NCBI GenBank assembly: GCA_937910235.1 | Contig: CALENB010000047.1 | Span: forward strand, 1 to 64,000 | DNA: 64,000 nt | Direction: 5' to 3' | DNA from: an uncultured Myxococcales bacterium | Lineage (GTDB): Bacteria > Myxococcota_A > UBA9042 | Shown: piece by piece, positions 17,699 through 26,699 of the stretch | Position numbering within the stretch: position 1 is the first letter of the stretch | Layout: every line of letters begins with the position of its first letter | Notes under the pieces: generated by a model | The model's database searches: none | Told to the model about the DNA's origin: nothing | What the model saw: only the letters and a program-made list of their open reading frames with translations | Made by a program: the position numbers and the translations under genes

Positions 17699-17998
17699 TC
17701 AGCGCTGCTCTTGCTCGCGACGCAGCTGCCACTCCAACGCGAAGGCGCCAAAGGGCACGAGGCTGGCCACCAGCGCGAGCGCCGCCTTGCCCGGCGACCA
17801 CCGCTCCGCGCGCCATACATGCAACAGGAGCAGCACGTAGAGCACTGAGAGCAGGCCGTGCACCATCCCGACGACCTTGTTTGGCGCTGGGGTGTCGGCC
17901 ATGTACTTCAACGGCATCGTCACGCCAAACAGCAGCAGGTACGACACACCTTCGGCGAGCGCGACGGCCCGAAAGCGGGCGAGGGGGGTGTCGAACAT
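17699..17998 (-). CDS. DUF3817 integral membrane protein
   Basis: A 99-aa membrane protein with the DUF3817 pattern: 'FRAVALAEGVSYLLLFGVTMPLKY', then 'VVGMVHGLLSVLYVLLLLHVW' and 'ALALVASLVPFGAFALEWQL'. Three transmembrane helices are visible. The family is of unknown function and common in actinobacteria and proteobacteria. The ATG has 'aggagccaacc' directly upstream. It stands alone: the gene upstream is separated by an intergenic gap and the next gene on the same strand, a lipoprotein, ends 137 bp away at 18139 in plus coordinates and is upstream of it. Confidence 0.88.
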   Translation of the reverse strand: MFDTPLARFRAVALAEGVSYLLLFGVTMPLKYMADTPAPNKVVGMVHGLLSVLYVLLLLHVWRAERWSPGKAALALVASLVPFGAFALEWQLRREQEQR

Positions 17999-18138
17999 GG
18001 TTGGCTCCTAGGCCCAGGGCGGGCCGCGCGCTCGTACCTCAACCGCGCGGGCGAGCGCAACAGCGGGCCCAGCCGGTCGAGCGGGGCGCTTGGTCGGGGC
18101 TGAACGTGCAGCCCTGCGCTGCGGCGACGCTTGTGCCC

Positions 18139-21100
18139 CTAGCGGAAGCCGATAAAGCGCTCTCTGGCGTCGTCGATCGGCGTCACCGCGACCGGGTCAG
18201 CCGCGCTTCCGTCAGGATTGCGCGTCGGGGGAGTGAGCGACATCAAGTAGAGTGAATGATCTCCGCCCTGCTCGCTCTCGACCAGCATGTGCGAAGCGCC
18301 GGGCACGTCGGCGACAGGCACCTCGGCGACGAGGCGCTGAACCCCGAACGTCGGGCCTACCAGCGCGACGCCTTGGCCCAATTTCGCGTTCGCGTCGATG
18401 AGGAAGGGACGCGCCGCGTCACTCGCCGTCCCGGTGCCACCACGCAAGAAGACCACACGTTTGCCGTGCTGCACCCAACGTGCCGAGACGACGACGCCGG
18501 GGTCTGCAGCCGTGAGTTGCTGCTGCGAGGGCTGGGCCCCGATACGGCTGATGTGCAGGGCCTTGTTGGCCAGCAAGAGGAGGAGGTCACCCACCTGCTG
18601 TGGCCAGCCGTGCTCGGTGGTGGTGAGCGGGCCAAGCAGCGTTGGGTTGAGTGCGTCAGCGCCGTCGAGTCGCGCGCTGACGAGCCCCTTCGGTCCGCGC
18701 AAGACCACGCGCGTGCCGTCAACGCTAGTCACCGGAGACCGCGCGATGACACCGGCGGCCGTGGCGGTCTCACAGGCCGACTCACCGCAGCCCCAGAGCC
18801 CGAATCCCTTGGGCGCCAGCGCATACGTCGCCTTGTCAGGCTGACTCGGCGAGGTGGTCGCGGACATCGCCAGCAGCAGGTCTGGATGCGGAACAGCCGT
18901 GGCCTCGACCGAGACCACCGCGAGCAGCAGCCGCCCGTCCGGCGTCGGCAGCAGGTTCAGCAGCCAGCCAGGGAGGCCCGTCGCCAGCAAGAGCGGCGCC
19001 TTGTGCTCGCTGCCGTCCACCGCCGCGGCAACCACGCTGGTGGCGCCGCCGACCTGCACGACCGCCGCGACTCGGTCGGGGTGCGACGCGCCCGCCGGCT
19101 GCGTGTTTGGCAGCATGACGAGCCGCTGAACTTGGCCCTGCAGCGTCATGATGGGCACCACGGGCACCGCGACACCCGCCGTCGCTGGCGTCGCGCTCAG
19201 CCCGCTCGGCAGCACCGCCGACACCACGCGCGTGGTGGTGTCCACCCGCTTCTCGGCGACGACGACGCGACGCTGGCCGCCTGGGAGCGAGCCGTTGTGG
19301 GTCCACACACTCACGCCGTCGCCGCCGATTTGGCGGGGTTGCTGGGCGTGCAGACCGTTGAGGGCGAACGCCAGCAGCTGCTTGTCGATGACCCGAACCA
19401 GGTGGTCCGCGACCACAGCTGGCGGCTGCAGCCACGCGTTGTTTTGGTGGTCAAGGAGGGTGCTCGGCCTAGGCATCACCAACGTCGCGGGGTTCGGCGC
19501 CGCTCCGCTTGAGGCGCCTGCGGACCCGAGTGGCTTGGTCCCCGCCGCGTACCAGCCGGGCGTCGGGGTCTCCCGCGCGAACAGGAGGTGCGCGCCTGGG
19601 CCCGAGAGGGAGGCGGGCTCAATCGCGGCGTTGGTCAAGACGGCGTTGGTCATCACGGCGTTGGTCATCACGGCGTTGCGCCACGGCGTCAGCTGGCGAG
19701 GCGTCTTGACCGGAAGCGTCGCGTCGACCACAAATCCAGCCTCTTCGTAAACGTACTCGTGTGTCAGAAAGCCCCACGGCGTCACCAACTTGCGATACCA
19801 GGGCCCCAAGTGTTGCTGCGGCGCACCGCCCGTCAACGCCAACGTCCAACCGTGCCACCCGGTCTTGGTGTTGGCGTCAAAGAGCACATGCGTGGCCGTG
19901 GCGCTCAGCACAGGCCAGGGGATCGAGCCGTTGACGACATCGTCCACCTTCGCGAGCGCGTGCGGCGGCTGCGGCGTCGCTGCGTCGAGGCGAAACCGCA
20001 GGACGGCGCCATCGCTCCGGACGCCAAGGAGGACGCCGGCGGCGTGGTCGTACGCCGTCACGTAGAGCTGGCTGGTTTGCCAAGTCGTGAGGCGTCTCGC
20101 GCTGGCAGACGCACCGAACCCCGCTTGCCACACGGCCCACTTGCCGGCGCCGTCGTCCGCCACCCAAGCCACGGCGGCCGCGTCACGTGACACCAGGACG
20201 GACAGCTTCTGGGCCGGTTTCTCGGTCAATTCGTGCGGCGCGCCGGCGTCACTGCCATTGGTTGCGACCGTCACCAAGCGGCGCGCGCCCTGGCTGGATG
20301 AGCGCAGCACGACGGCCAGCCGGTCGCCCTGCTTGTTCAGCCCGACCGAGGTGACGTAGGCCCCTTTCGGCGTCAACGGTACCGAGACGCCCGGTCCCGC
20401 GGCGCGATACAAGCGGTCGTCCGCACCACGCGCGATGAGCGTACCGTCCGGCAAAATGGCCGCCAAATACTCGGCGGCGCTGCCATCCGACGGCGTTTTG
20501 CCGCCGACCAGGACCGGCTGAGGTTGGCTCGCCTGCGAACCGTCCGCAGCCACGAGAAAGAGCTTCGAGGTGCCGCCGCCCGGGACCGGTCTAGTCACGT
20601 AGGCAAGGCGCTTGCCGTCGGGCAACCAGCGCGGCACGGAGAGCTCAACTGCAGCGGAGCCCTGGGCGACGAGGAGCGGAGCGTTGGCGTCGCCGCCGTC
20701 CAACCGCGCGACGTAGAGCGCCGAGCCGTCGATGTAGGCGACGTGCGTGTTGGTGTACGCACGATCGACCGCGTGCAGCGCGGAGGCGGTCGCGATCCGC
20801 ACGGGCTTGGTGGCGCCGCTGCCGTCCATGGGCAGCGCGAAGAGGATGGGGACGCTCTTGGCGGACTTCGAGGCTGGGGTGTCCATCGTGTAAAAGACGA
20901 CGACCACCGTCTTGCCGTCGGGCGTGATGTCGGGGTACGAGACCTCGCCTTCACCGAGTCCATACCCTGCGCCGCGACGTGGGCCGAGCTGTCTGGGCGG
21001 TAGCGCTCCTTGTGCGCCGACGCCAATCAGCCACGGCGTAGAGACACCACGGCTGGCGATATAGACGAGCCCCACCGTCGCCGGATCGCCGCCAGCGTCG

Positions 21101-21291
21101 CCGCCATCCGAGCCGCCGCCGCCCGATACGTCTGAGAGGATCGTGACGCCAGCGTCACCTCCGCCGACTGCGGCTGCGCCGTTGGCGCCGTCTGGGGTGT
21201 CGGAACACCCTGCGTGGAGTGCCGCGGTGAACAGGACCAGCAAGCACGGTAGATAGGCGTTCGACGCGTTGAATCGTGTCGCCAAGATCAT
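18139..21291 (-). CDS. Large beta-propeller (TolB/WD40-like) lipoprotein
   Basis: A 1050-aa lipoprotein whose signal peptide ends in 'AALHAGC' (lipobox), followed by a Gly/Asp-rich linker. The body contains repeated four-stranded blade-like segments of TolB/PD40 type, for example 'SYPDITPDGKTVVVVFY', 'PRWLPDGKRLAYVTRP', 'PVTSVDGTRVVLRG' and 'ARWVQHGKRVVFLRGG', where x-P-D-G-x-x-(I/V/L) recurs. Such propellers usually bind proteins or peptides at the cell surface or in the periplasm. The start is supported by 'gaggtacagcc'. An in-frame 15-bp tandem repeat encodes 'TNAVM' copies near the middle. Number of blades and any ligand cannot be given by eye. Confidence 0.8.
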   Translation of the reverse strand: MILATRFNASNAYLPCLLVLFTAALHAGCSDTPDGANGAAAVGGGDAGVTILSDVSGGGGSDGGDAGGDPATVGLVYIASRGVSTPWLIGVGAQGALPPRQLGPRRGAGYGLGEGEVSYPDITPDGKTVVVVFYTMDTPASKSAKSVPILFALPMDGSGATKPVRIATASALHAVDRAYTNTHVAYIDGSALYVARLDGGDANAPLLVAQGSAAVELSVPRWLPDGKRLAYVTRPVPGGGTSKLFLVAADGSQASQPQPVLVGGKTPSDGSAAEYLAAILPDGTLIARGADDRLYRAAGPGVSVPLTPKGAYVTSVGLNKQGDRLAVVLRSSSQGARRLVTVATNGSDAGAPHELTEKPAQKLSVLVSRDAAAVAWVADDGAGKWAVWQAGFGASASARRLTTWQTSQLYVTAYDHAAGVLLGVRSDGAVLRFRLDAATPQPPHALAKVDDVVNGSIPWPVLSATATHVLFDANTKTGWHGWTLALTGGAPQQHLGPWYRKLVTPWGFLTHEYVYEEAGFVVDATLPVKTPRQLTPWRNAVMTNAVMTNAVLTNAAIEPASLSGPGAHLLFARETPTPGWYAAGTKPLGSAGASSGAAPNPATLVMPRPSTLLDHQNNAWLQPPAVVADHLVRVIDKQLLAFALNGLHAQQPRQIGGDGVSVWTHNGSLPGGQRRVVVAEKRVDTTTRVVSAVLPSGLSATPATAGVAVPVVPIMTLQGQVQRLVMLPNTQPAGASHPDRVAAVVQVGGATSVVAAAVDGSEHKAPLLLATGLPGWLLNLLPTPDGRLLLAVVSVEATAVPHPDLLLAMSATTSPSQPDKATYALAPKGFGLWGCGESACETATAAGVIARSPVTSVDGTRVVLRGPKGLVSARLDGADALNPTLLGPLTTTEHGWPQQVGDLLLLLANKALHISRIGAQPSQQQLTAADPGVVVSARWVQHGKRVVFLRGGTGTASDAARPFLIDANAKLGQGVALVGPTFGVQRLVAEVPVADVPGASHMLVESEQGGDHSLYLMSLTPPTRNPDGSAADPVAVTPIDDARERFIGFR
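19625..19678 (-). repeat. 15-bp in-frame tandem repeat (TNAVM) in propeller lipoprotein
   Basis: Three and a half units of 'acggcgttggtcatc' on the plus strand, two of them identical, encode 'NAVMTNAVMTNAVLTNA' within the beta-propeller lipoprotein. The unit keeps the reading frame, so slippage would only add or remove pentapeptides. Confidence 0.9.
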
Positions 21292-21493
21292 GGCTGTACC
21301 TCACGCGCGACGCCCCTCAACTCGCCGCGCGCCGTCAGCCTCCCGCGTCGCAGCGATTGTGACAAGGCTTGATTCTTGGCGCTTGGAGACGACTCGGCCC
21401 CCTGCCACCCGCGGGCGTGCTCTGGCAGACCCGCAGCATCAAGCAGCCGAACGTGCGCGGGCGGCTTCGTGCGGTTTGTCAGGGAGAGACGCG

Positions 21494-22357
21494 ATGGGTG
21501 ATTGGACGTGTGGGGAGACCAGCCAACTCGAGGAGATTCGCGCTTGCGCGGCGCGGGGGCGTCCACAGGAGACCTGGCACGTCCTTGGCGCGCTGACGGC
21601 GCCGCCACATCCCGATCGGTGGTGGTTTGCTGCGCGCGACGCGCAAGGACGTGTCGGTGCGTTCGCGGCCATCGAGGGGACAAGGGCCAACCTTTTTTCT
21701 GATGATGTCGGCGCCGTGCAGGCGATGGCACGGGCGTTGCTGCGCTCCCAGCAGCTGCACACGAGCGGTAAGAGTCACCGCCACGTGCTGGTTGGGCCGG
21801 CCCGCGTCGTGGACCCGCTCTGGCAGATCTTTCAGCAGGTTGGTCGGCAGGTCGTCGCGGATCGACGACCCGCGCTGATGGTGAGCGGCGAGGCAGGCCA
21901 AGGCAGCCGCCGCATGGCGCTCAGCGTGGCCACCGCCGCGGACCAGAAGACCTGCGTGGCGTTTCTCGCTGATCGCAGCGTCGAGCTGGAGGGGCTGGAT
22001 CCGCGCAAGGTGGCGCCGGACCGCTTTGATCGCGACGTCGCCGCAAGAATCGCTGCGGGCCGGCTGCTGGTCGGGCGCGAGGTCGCTCCGAATGGCCCTG
22101 GCGGTACGGCGATGTTCGTCGGTGAGCTCAATGCGCTCTCCGACGACGTCGCGCTCCTACATCCCTGGCACGTGCCGGGCCCGATCCGCGGACGCAAGAT
22201 CCTCGTCGCTGGCGCGCTGCTGGAAGCGCGGCGCATCGGGCCGGGCGCCAACAAGGAGGTCTGGCTCCTCGTTGAGGGCGACGCGCTGCGCCTGGCGGCG
22301 GACCGCGCCGGCTACGAACACGCTGTGGCCTGGCGTGAGATCGCCATGCTGGGCTAG
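21494..22357 (+). CDS. GNAT-like acetyltransferase, possibly DUF4081 type
   Basis: A 287-aa protein from the ATG at 21494, which follows 'agggagagacgcg'; the ORF track's earlier start is not supported. The first half ('GAFAAIEGTRANLFSDDVGAVQAMA', 'VLVGPARVVDPLWQIFQQVG') resembles the N-terminal DUF4081 part, and the second half ('ARIAAGRLLVGRE...TAMFVGELNALSDDVALLHPWHVPGPIRGRKI') resembles the GNAT part in which an R-G-x-G acetyl-CoA loop normally follows. The loop here is 'PIRGRKI', so it is divergent and activity is uncertain. The gene is a lone plus-strand gene between two minus-strand lipoproteins, with convergent downstream neighbour. Confidence 0.45.
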   Translation: MGDWTCGETSQLEEIRACAARGRPQETWHVLGALTAPPHPDRWWFAARDAQGRVGAFAAIEGTRANLFSDDVGAVQAMARALLRSQQLHTSGKSHRHVLVGPARVVDPLWQIFQQVGRQVVADRRPALMVSGEAGQGSRRMALSVATAADQKTCVAFLADRSVELEGLDPRKVAPDRFDRDVAARIAAGRLLVGREVAPNGPGGTAMFVGELNALSDDVALLHPWHVPGPIRGRKILVAGALLEARRIGPGANKEVWLLVEGDALRLAADRAGYEHAVAWREIAMLG

Positions 22358-22382
22358 GGCGGATTGGGCCTGCCCAACCGCC
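22358..22382. terminator. Possible transcription terminator hairpin between convergent genes
   Basis: Directly after the stop of the GNAT-like gene, 'ggcgg-a-ttgggc' pairs with 'gcccaaccgcc' around a 2-nt loop (11 base pairs with one bulged A). No T-run follows on either strand, so a rho-independent role is only possible, not shown. Confidence 0.4.
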
Positions 22383-22457
22383 GAGAAACCGGGCTCCGAG
22401 CTGCGTACAGGTGCGGCTTGTTGCGGTCCTGCCCGGCGTCATTGCCCGCCGCACGAC

Positions 22458-23012
22458 CTACGGACAGGCGACGCTGCCGTCGTCGTAGTGGACACAAAAC
22501 GTTTTGTCGACGAACCGCACACGCACCGTCGACGTGCAGCTGCGACCGCTGCCCTGCGCAAGCAGCGTCAGCGTGCCGTCCTTGTCGGCAAACGCTGTGG
22601 GATCGGGCGGCGACAGCCAGATCTCCAGGGGCTCCGTACGCCGATGTTGGTCAGCGGCGTCACCCGGGGTGCGGCTCGGCAAGACCGTCACGAGGGGCGC
22701 GCCGCCATCCTTGGCGCCCGACAGCTTGATCTGCACCGTCCGCGGCACCGCGCCCCACAGGTGGGCGCGCACTTGCACCAGCAAATATCCCTGGTAGCCC
22801 TTGAGCAGCTCGACCTCATCACCGTCGACCAGATGCCGCGCTGTGGTCGTGCCTGCGACGTCCTGGACCACCAGACCGCAGCGCAGCTCGTCGCCGTCGC
22901 CCACGTCGCTGTCGCTGCCGTCGGGCTGCGCGGAACAGGACGGGCTGACGGGCGCCACGGCGAGGGCGAGGGCGAGGGTGAGGCTCCGCAGCGACAATCG
23001 GTCTACGCTCAT
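22458..23012 (-). CDS. Small lipoprotein of unknown function
   Basis: A 184-aa lipoprotein read from the ATG at 23012, which overlaps the stop of the preceding DUF423 gene by four bases (ATGA); the 497-aa ORF in the track is an artefact of a long open frame. The signal peptide 'MSVDRLSLRSLTLALALAVAPVSPSC' ends in a lipobox. The mature part is about 155 residues with scattered cysteines and beta-type sequence ('GYQGYLLVQVRAHLWGAVPRTV'), and resembles no family I can name. Translational coupling to DUF423 suggests matched expression. Confidence 0.7.
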   Translation of the reverse strand: MSVDRLSLRSLTLALALAVAPVSPSCSAQPDGSDSDVGDGDELRCGLVVQDVAGTTTARHLVDGDEVELLKGYQGYLLVQVRAHLWGAVPRTVQIKLSGAKDGGAPLVTVLPSRTPGDAADQHRRTEPLEIWLSPPDPTAFADKDGTLTLLAQGSGRSCTSTVRVRFVDKTFCVHYDDGSVACP

Positions 23013-23398
23013 GCCCGCATCTTCCAGGTCGCCCAGCCCAGCGCGGCCCAACCGACCAGGAAGCTCAGACCGCCAAGTGGGGTGACCATGCCGAGCTTGC
23101 GAACCCCCGTGCCCACCAAGGCGTACAGCGACCCCGAGAACAGCACGATGCCCACGATGAACGCGATCCCGGCCACCCCGAGAGGCCCCCGCGCGTTGTC
23201 GTTGCCCATGTCGCGGGCGACCCAGAGCGCCGTGTCGACGCCGATGAGCGCGAGCACGTGCACAAATTGGTATTTCACGGCGGTCGCCCAGACCACGAGA
23301 TCGCTCGGCTCCACGTGTTTCTTGAGCGCGTGGGCTCCGAAGGCGCCAAGGGCGACTCCGATGAATCCCAGCAGTGCGGCCCAAGGCGTAAAACGCAT
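23009..23398 (-). CDS. DUF423 (YgdD-type) integral membrane protein
   Basis: A 129-aa protein with four hydrophobic segments and the DUF423 signature: 'GFIGVALGAFGAHALKKH', 'WATAVKYQFVHVLALIG', 'GIVLFSGSLYALVG' and 'PLGGLSFLVGWAALGW'. The family is widespread in bacteria; the function is unknown. Its stop overlaps the start of the downstream lipoprotein gene. The ATG at 23398 is the natural start because it directly opens the first conserved helix. Confidence 0.92.
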   Translation of the reverse strand: MRFTPWAALLGFIGVALGAFGAHALKKHVEPSDLVVWATAVKYQFVHVLALIGVDTALWVARDMGNDNARGPLGVAGIAFIVGIVLFSGSLYALVGTGVRKLGMVTPLGGLSFLVGWAALGWATWKMRA

Positions 23399-23476
23399 CT
23401 AGAACTCCGGTTTCGTGGTCCATTTCGTGTCGGCGCGTCGCGCGATGTCGTCGCTCGCGGTGCGGGTGCGCGCATG

Positions 23477-24490
23477 CTAGTTCGGCGCGACGGGACGATA
23501 GGCCCTTCCCGTCAACGCTTTCAAGGCACGCGCAGCGGCCCTGCGCACCAACGGGCTCGGGTCGGCCAGCGCGGTCTCCAAGGCCGCCTGCGCTGTGCGG
23601 GCGCGCAGGCGGTGCAGCGCGGTGATGGCGTTCAGCCGCACGTTGGTTTCTTCGTCTTTCAGCGCCACGATGAGCGCCTGGACTGCGCGCTTGTCGTCCT
23701 GCGCACCCAGGGCAAACGCAGCCTTCGCGCGCACCGCGCCGGCCTTGTCGTGTTGGAGCACGGCGATGAGCAGCGGCACTAGAACCTTGATCTTCAGGGT
23801 TGCGAGCGCGGCCGCCGCGGTGGCCCTCACGTCCCGGTCCGGCTCCTTGCGTAGGGACCGACGCAGCGTGGCGGCGAGTGGGACCCCGCCGCCGCCCAGT
23901 CGCACAACCAGCAAACACGCCTGCGACCGCACGTTGGGGTGTTCGTGCCAAATCGCCCGCAGCAGCGCGGGGCGACTGTGGGTTGGATCGCGGAGCAACA
24001 ACTTGATCAGGCCTCGGGTCGGGCGGCTGTGTACGAGGTGCTGCAGACCATCGCGCAGCTGCGGATCATCGCTGAGCTGCTGGGTCGTGAAAAACGGCGG
24101 CAACGCCTCACCGACCGCGATCGCGCCGCTGGCTGCCGTCACCGTGCGCGAGGACTTCGGCGCGCTGAGAGGCGAGCGAGCCGCGGTCTGGGGCGCTACC
24201 GCTGCGGTCGGAGACGCCGGCAGGGCGGCGTGAGGTGCAGCCATCGCGGCTTGGGGTGTAGTAGCCACCGCGGGTTGGGATGTAGCCTCCGCGGCTCGGC
24301 GAGCTGCCACCGCGGCTTGAGGCGCGTCCCCTGCGGCCTTGGGCGTCACGACGACGGCGGTCTTGGCGACGGCTGACGGCGGCGGAACGGCTGGCACAGG
24401 CTTCGCGCAGCTCGCCGTCACCTGCGCGGCTAGGCAGGCGACAAGCGCGGCGAACGGCCGCGCTGCGGTCCTGGCGCGATCACCTCTCAA
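23477..24490 (-). CDS. HEAT-repeat lipoprotein
   Basis: A 337-aa lipoprotein. The proposed TTG start overlaps the stop of the upstream HAD gene as TTGA, and yields a signal peptide ending in 'AAQVTASC'. After it comes an Ala/Val/Thr-rich low-complexity linker of about 90 residues, then HEAT/PBS-lyase-type helical repeats ('DRDVRATAAAALATLKI', 'DKAGAVRAKAAFALGAQ', 'ETNVRLNAITALHRL', 'SPLVRRAAARALKAL'). HEAT repeats normally form protein-binding solenoids; here one would project from the membrane. The start is uncertain, since TTG is rare, but no better in-frame start keeps the signal peptide. It ends a coupled set with the HAD and PlsX-like genes. Confidence 0.78.
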   Translation of the reverse strand: MRGDRARTAARPFAALVACLAAQVTASCAKPVPAVPPPSAVAKTAVVVTPKAAGDAPQAAVAARRAAEATSQPAVATTPQAAMAAPHAALPASPTAAVAPQTAARSPLSAPKSSRTVTAASGAIAVGEALPPFFTTQQLSDDPQLRDGLQHLVHSRPTRGLIKLLLRDPTHSRPALLRAIWHEHPNVRSQACLLVVRLGGGGVPLAATLRRSLRKEPDRDVRATAAAALATLKIKVLVPLLIAVLQHDKAGAVRAKAAFALGAQDDKRAVQALIVALKDEETNVRLNAITALHRLRARTAQAALETALADPSPLVRRAAARALKALTGRAYRPVAPN

Positions 24491-25611
24491 CGGCCCTCAC
24501 TCTCAAGGAAATCACCGAGGCCCGGCACGCGCTCGGCGGCTTTTCGTGCGAGTTTTCGGGTCCGGGCGAAGAGATGCTCCGCGTCAAACAGGTCTTCGTA
24601 GGCCAGCGGCGCGAGCGGCAGGGTGGGCGCGATGGGCGGGGGCGCTTGGCGCAGGCGCCGCACGACGCGGTCGGCAAACGATGCGCTGAACCCAGCGCGT
24701 GCCACGTCTGTCGACGGCAAAATCTCGGCCGCGACGTACTCCGCTGTGGCGACAGAGCAGATCCCCCGCCGCGCCGCGTCCTCGATCGAACCGGCGAGTC
24801 CGTGCGCGTCGACGCGGAAGCCGCTGACGAGGGCTTCGGCGACCGCGCTCACCTCGACCGCACCTGCGAGGCCGTCTTCCTGCAGGCTCAGCGCGATCTG
24901 CAGCGCGTTGAAGGTGGCGGTCACCCGGCCCTGATAGGCCGCGTAGCGTGACGGCGGCGAGCGGGTGTCGAGATGAATGAAGACGCGGCGAACCGGATCT
25001 TGGCGCGGCAGCTGGGCGAGCGAACCGAGGATGTGCCGCACCTCGTCATCGTAGGCGCCGACGTGTGATAACAAGCTGCGCAGGCGCGTCGCGTCGACCC
25101 GCCGAGCGACGATGTCCGTGTACAGACAGTAGATGAGAGCGTCGACCTCGGCGTCGTCGCCAAAACAGATCTCGTCGACATCCGCGTCACGTTCACGCAG
25201 CCACAGCCGCGTATCGAGGTGGGCCGCCAGCTTGTAGGGCACCTGCGCGCGGACGCTGCGCAGCTTGCGCACACGGCCGACGAAGTCTTTGAGCACGAGC
25301 TTGTCGCACCGCACGCCATGGAGCCGAAACATCGCCTCGATGCGGGCGCGCATCTGGGTCGGCGAGCCGCTGACCACGATGATGCGAGCGCGATGCCGCC
25401 GTGACAGCGCGGTGAGCAAGGCCCGCATCCCAGGCACAACGCGCTTGTTCTCGGCCTTCTCCGTGGCGGCTCGGAGCAGGCCACGAACCGAGGAGAAGTC
25501 GGTCTGGACGTAGGTTTTGTCGAGGTCCCAGCGATAGACGATCTCAGGTCGGCGCGGGTCATCAACGACGGGCGCAGCATGGGCCGAGGTGTCGGTTCTC
25601 AGTTCGCTCAC
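24487..25611 (-). CDS. HAD-like phosphatase related to phosphatidate phosphatase App1 (DUF2183)
   Basis: A 374-aa protein from the GTG at 25611, which overlaps the PlsX-like stop (GTGA) and follows 'ggaggaggg'; the track's GTG at 25629 is less likely. 'YRWDLDKTYVQTDF' is the HAD motif I (DxDxT/S), 'VVSGSPTQMRARIEAMF' motif II, and 'KLVLKDF...YKL' and 'ICFGDDAEVDALIYCLY' fit motifs III/IV of the App1/DUF2183 family. App1 dephosphorylates phosphatidate, which would fit its PlsX-like neighbour, but that link is inference. The C-terminal 150 residues are outside the family core and unrecognised. No signal peptide is seen, so it is cytoplasmic. Confidence 0.75.
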   Translation of the reverse strand: MSELRTDTSAHAAPVVDDPRRPEIVYRWDLDKTYVQTDFSSVRGLLRAATEKAENKRVVPGMRALLTALSRRHRARIIVVSGSPTQMRARIEAMFRLHGVRCDKLVLKDFVGRVRKLRSVRAQVPYKLAAHLDTRLWLRERDADVDEICFGDDAEVDALIYCLYTDIVARRVDATRLRSLLSHVGAYDDEVRHILGSLAQLPRQDPVRRVFIHLDTRSPPSRYAAYQGRVTATFNALQIALSLQEDGLAGAVEVSAVAEALVSGFRVDAHGLAGSIEDAARRGICSVATAEYVAAEILPSTDVARAGFSASFADRVVRRLRQAPPPIAPTLPLAPLAYEDLFDAEHLFARTRKLARKAAERVPGLGDFLESEGR

Positions 25612-26657
25612 GCGCCCTCCTCCTGCCACAGCTCACGCGTGGCCTCCAGCTGCCGCGCGATCTCGTCCCGCAGACCGTGGCGCACGCACTTGCTCGCCAA
25701 CCGAATCGCGTTGGCCAACGCCGCCTCAGAGGAGTCTGGATTGGCGACCAGCACGAGCCTGTCGAGCCCCAGCAGCGGCGAGCCACCGTATTCCTTGAAC
25801 TCGCTGACCCGCTTGAGCATGCCGACGCCCGGAGACAACAGGCGCAACCCCGCCCGCCAGGTGACCTTCGACTTCCAGGCATACCGCGCGGCGTCGATCG
25901 TCAGGTCGGCGAGCCCCTCGAGCAGCCCCCGCACGGCGTGGCCGGTGTATCCGCCTGAGACCACCACGTCGGCATAGCCGCGCGGGATATCCACCGCTCG
26001 CACGTTGCCTACGAACTGAAAGCCCGCGATGCGTTTCAGCGCCCGATGGGCCGCGACGACGGCTGGCGGGCCTTCCTCCAAACCGAGGCCGGTAGACAGC
26101 AGCGAGACCTGCGGTTGGCGCACGCCGCTCACGACCTTGGCGTAGGCGGCGCCCATAACCGCAAACGCGATGAGCTGGCCGGCCGTCGCGGCGGCCTCGC
26201 CCGACACGTCAAGCACCAGCGCGAAGGGGTCGTCGCCAGAGGACCGCGGCAGCGTCGGCACGACGGACGCCAGCGCGGGCGCGACGCCGGGCACGACGCT
26301 CGCCAGCGTCTCGCGCGCGAGCTGCCAGGCGACGCCGGGCGGGGCAGCGGTCACGAGCGCGTCGCCCTCGCCATCGACGAGCAGCCCGAGCGCGACGGGC
26401 AACGCCGCGCGGGCGGCTTGGGTCGCAGCGAGCGCATCACCGGTTTGGCGGGGGTAGGGCGCCGGCGCGCCGACGATGCGCAAGCGCATGGGATCGTAGC
26501 TGAGCCCGGCAAGTCGGCGTTGCAGCTCAGCGGCGTCGCCCACGAGCAACAGCTGCGCTTTACCGACCAGAGATTGCCTGGCGGCCGCAGCCAGGATCGC
26601 GTCAGGTGCGGCGTTGCCACCGTAAGTGTCTACGACGATGGTCGGCTGGTTGGCCAT
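25608..26657 (-). CDS. plsX: PlsX-like phosphate acyltransferase
   Basis: A 349-aa protein from the ATG at 26657, preceded by 'cttggagtcgcc'; the longer ORF frame upstream overlaps the atpK gene and is rejected. It follows the PlsX pattern: 'IVVDTYGGNAAPDAIL' (family 'DAMGGDHAP'), 'GNVRAVDIPRGYADVVVSGGYTGHAVRGLLEGL', and 'KEYGGSPLLGLDRLVLVANPDSSEAALANAIRLA'. PlsX converts acyl-ACP to acyl-phosphate for phosphatidate synthesis. The N-terminal motif differs (DTYGGNAAP), so this may be a paralogue with altered substrate. It is separated from atpK by 68 bp and coupled to the downstream HAD gene by a GTGA overlap. Confidence 0.82.
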   Translation of the reverse strand: MANQPTIVVDTYGGNAAPDAILAAAARQSLVGKAQLLLVGDAAELQRRLAGLSYDPMRLRIVGAPAPYPRQTGDALAATQAARAALPVALGLLVDGEGDALVTAAPPGVAWQLARETLASVVPGVAPALASVVPTLPRSSGDDPFALVLDVSGEAAATAGQLIAFAVMGAAYAKVVSGVRQPQVSLLSTGLGLEEGPPAVVAAHRALKRIAGFQFVGNVRAVDIPRGYADVVVSGGYTGHAVRGLLEGLADLTIDAARYAWKSKVTWRAGLRLLSPGVGMLKRVSEFKEYGGSPLLGLDRLVLVANPDSSEAALANAIRLASKCVRHGLRDEIARQLEATRELWQEEGA

Positions 26658-26699
26658 GGCGACTCCAAGGGCAGAGGAGGTCGCGAGCGTACCCGATCG

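Noticed and set aside
18256-19512. 418-aa plus-strand ORF
   Set aside because: It is antisense to the beta-propeller lipoprotein and has an Arg/His-rich shadow composition with no motif.
22458-23951. 497-aa minus-strand ORF
   Set aside because: Only the last 184 codons look coding (signal peptide and lipobox); the rest overlaps the DUF423 gene in another frame.
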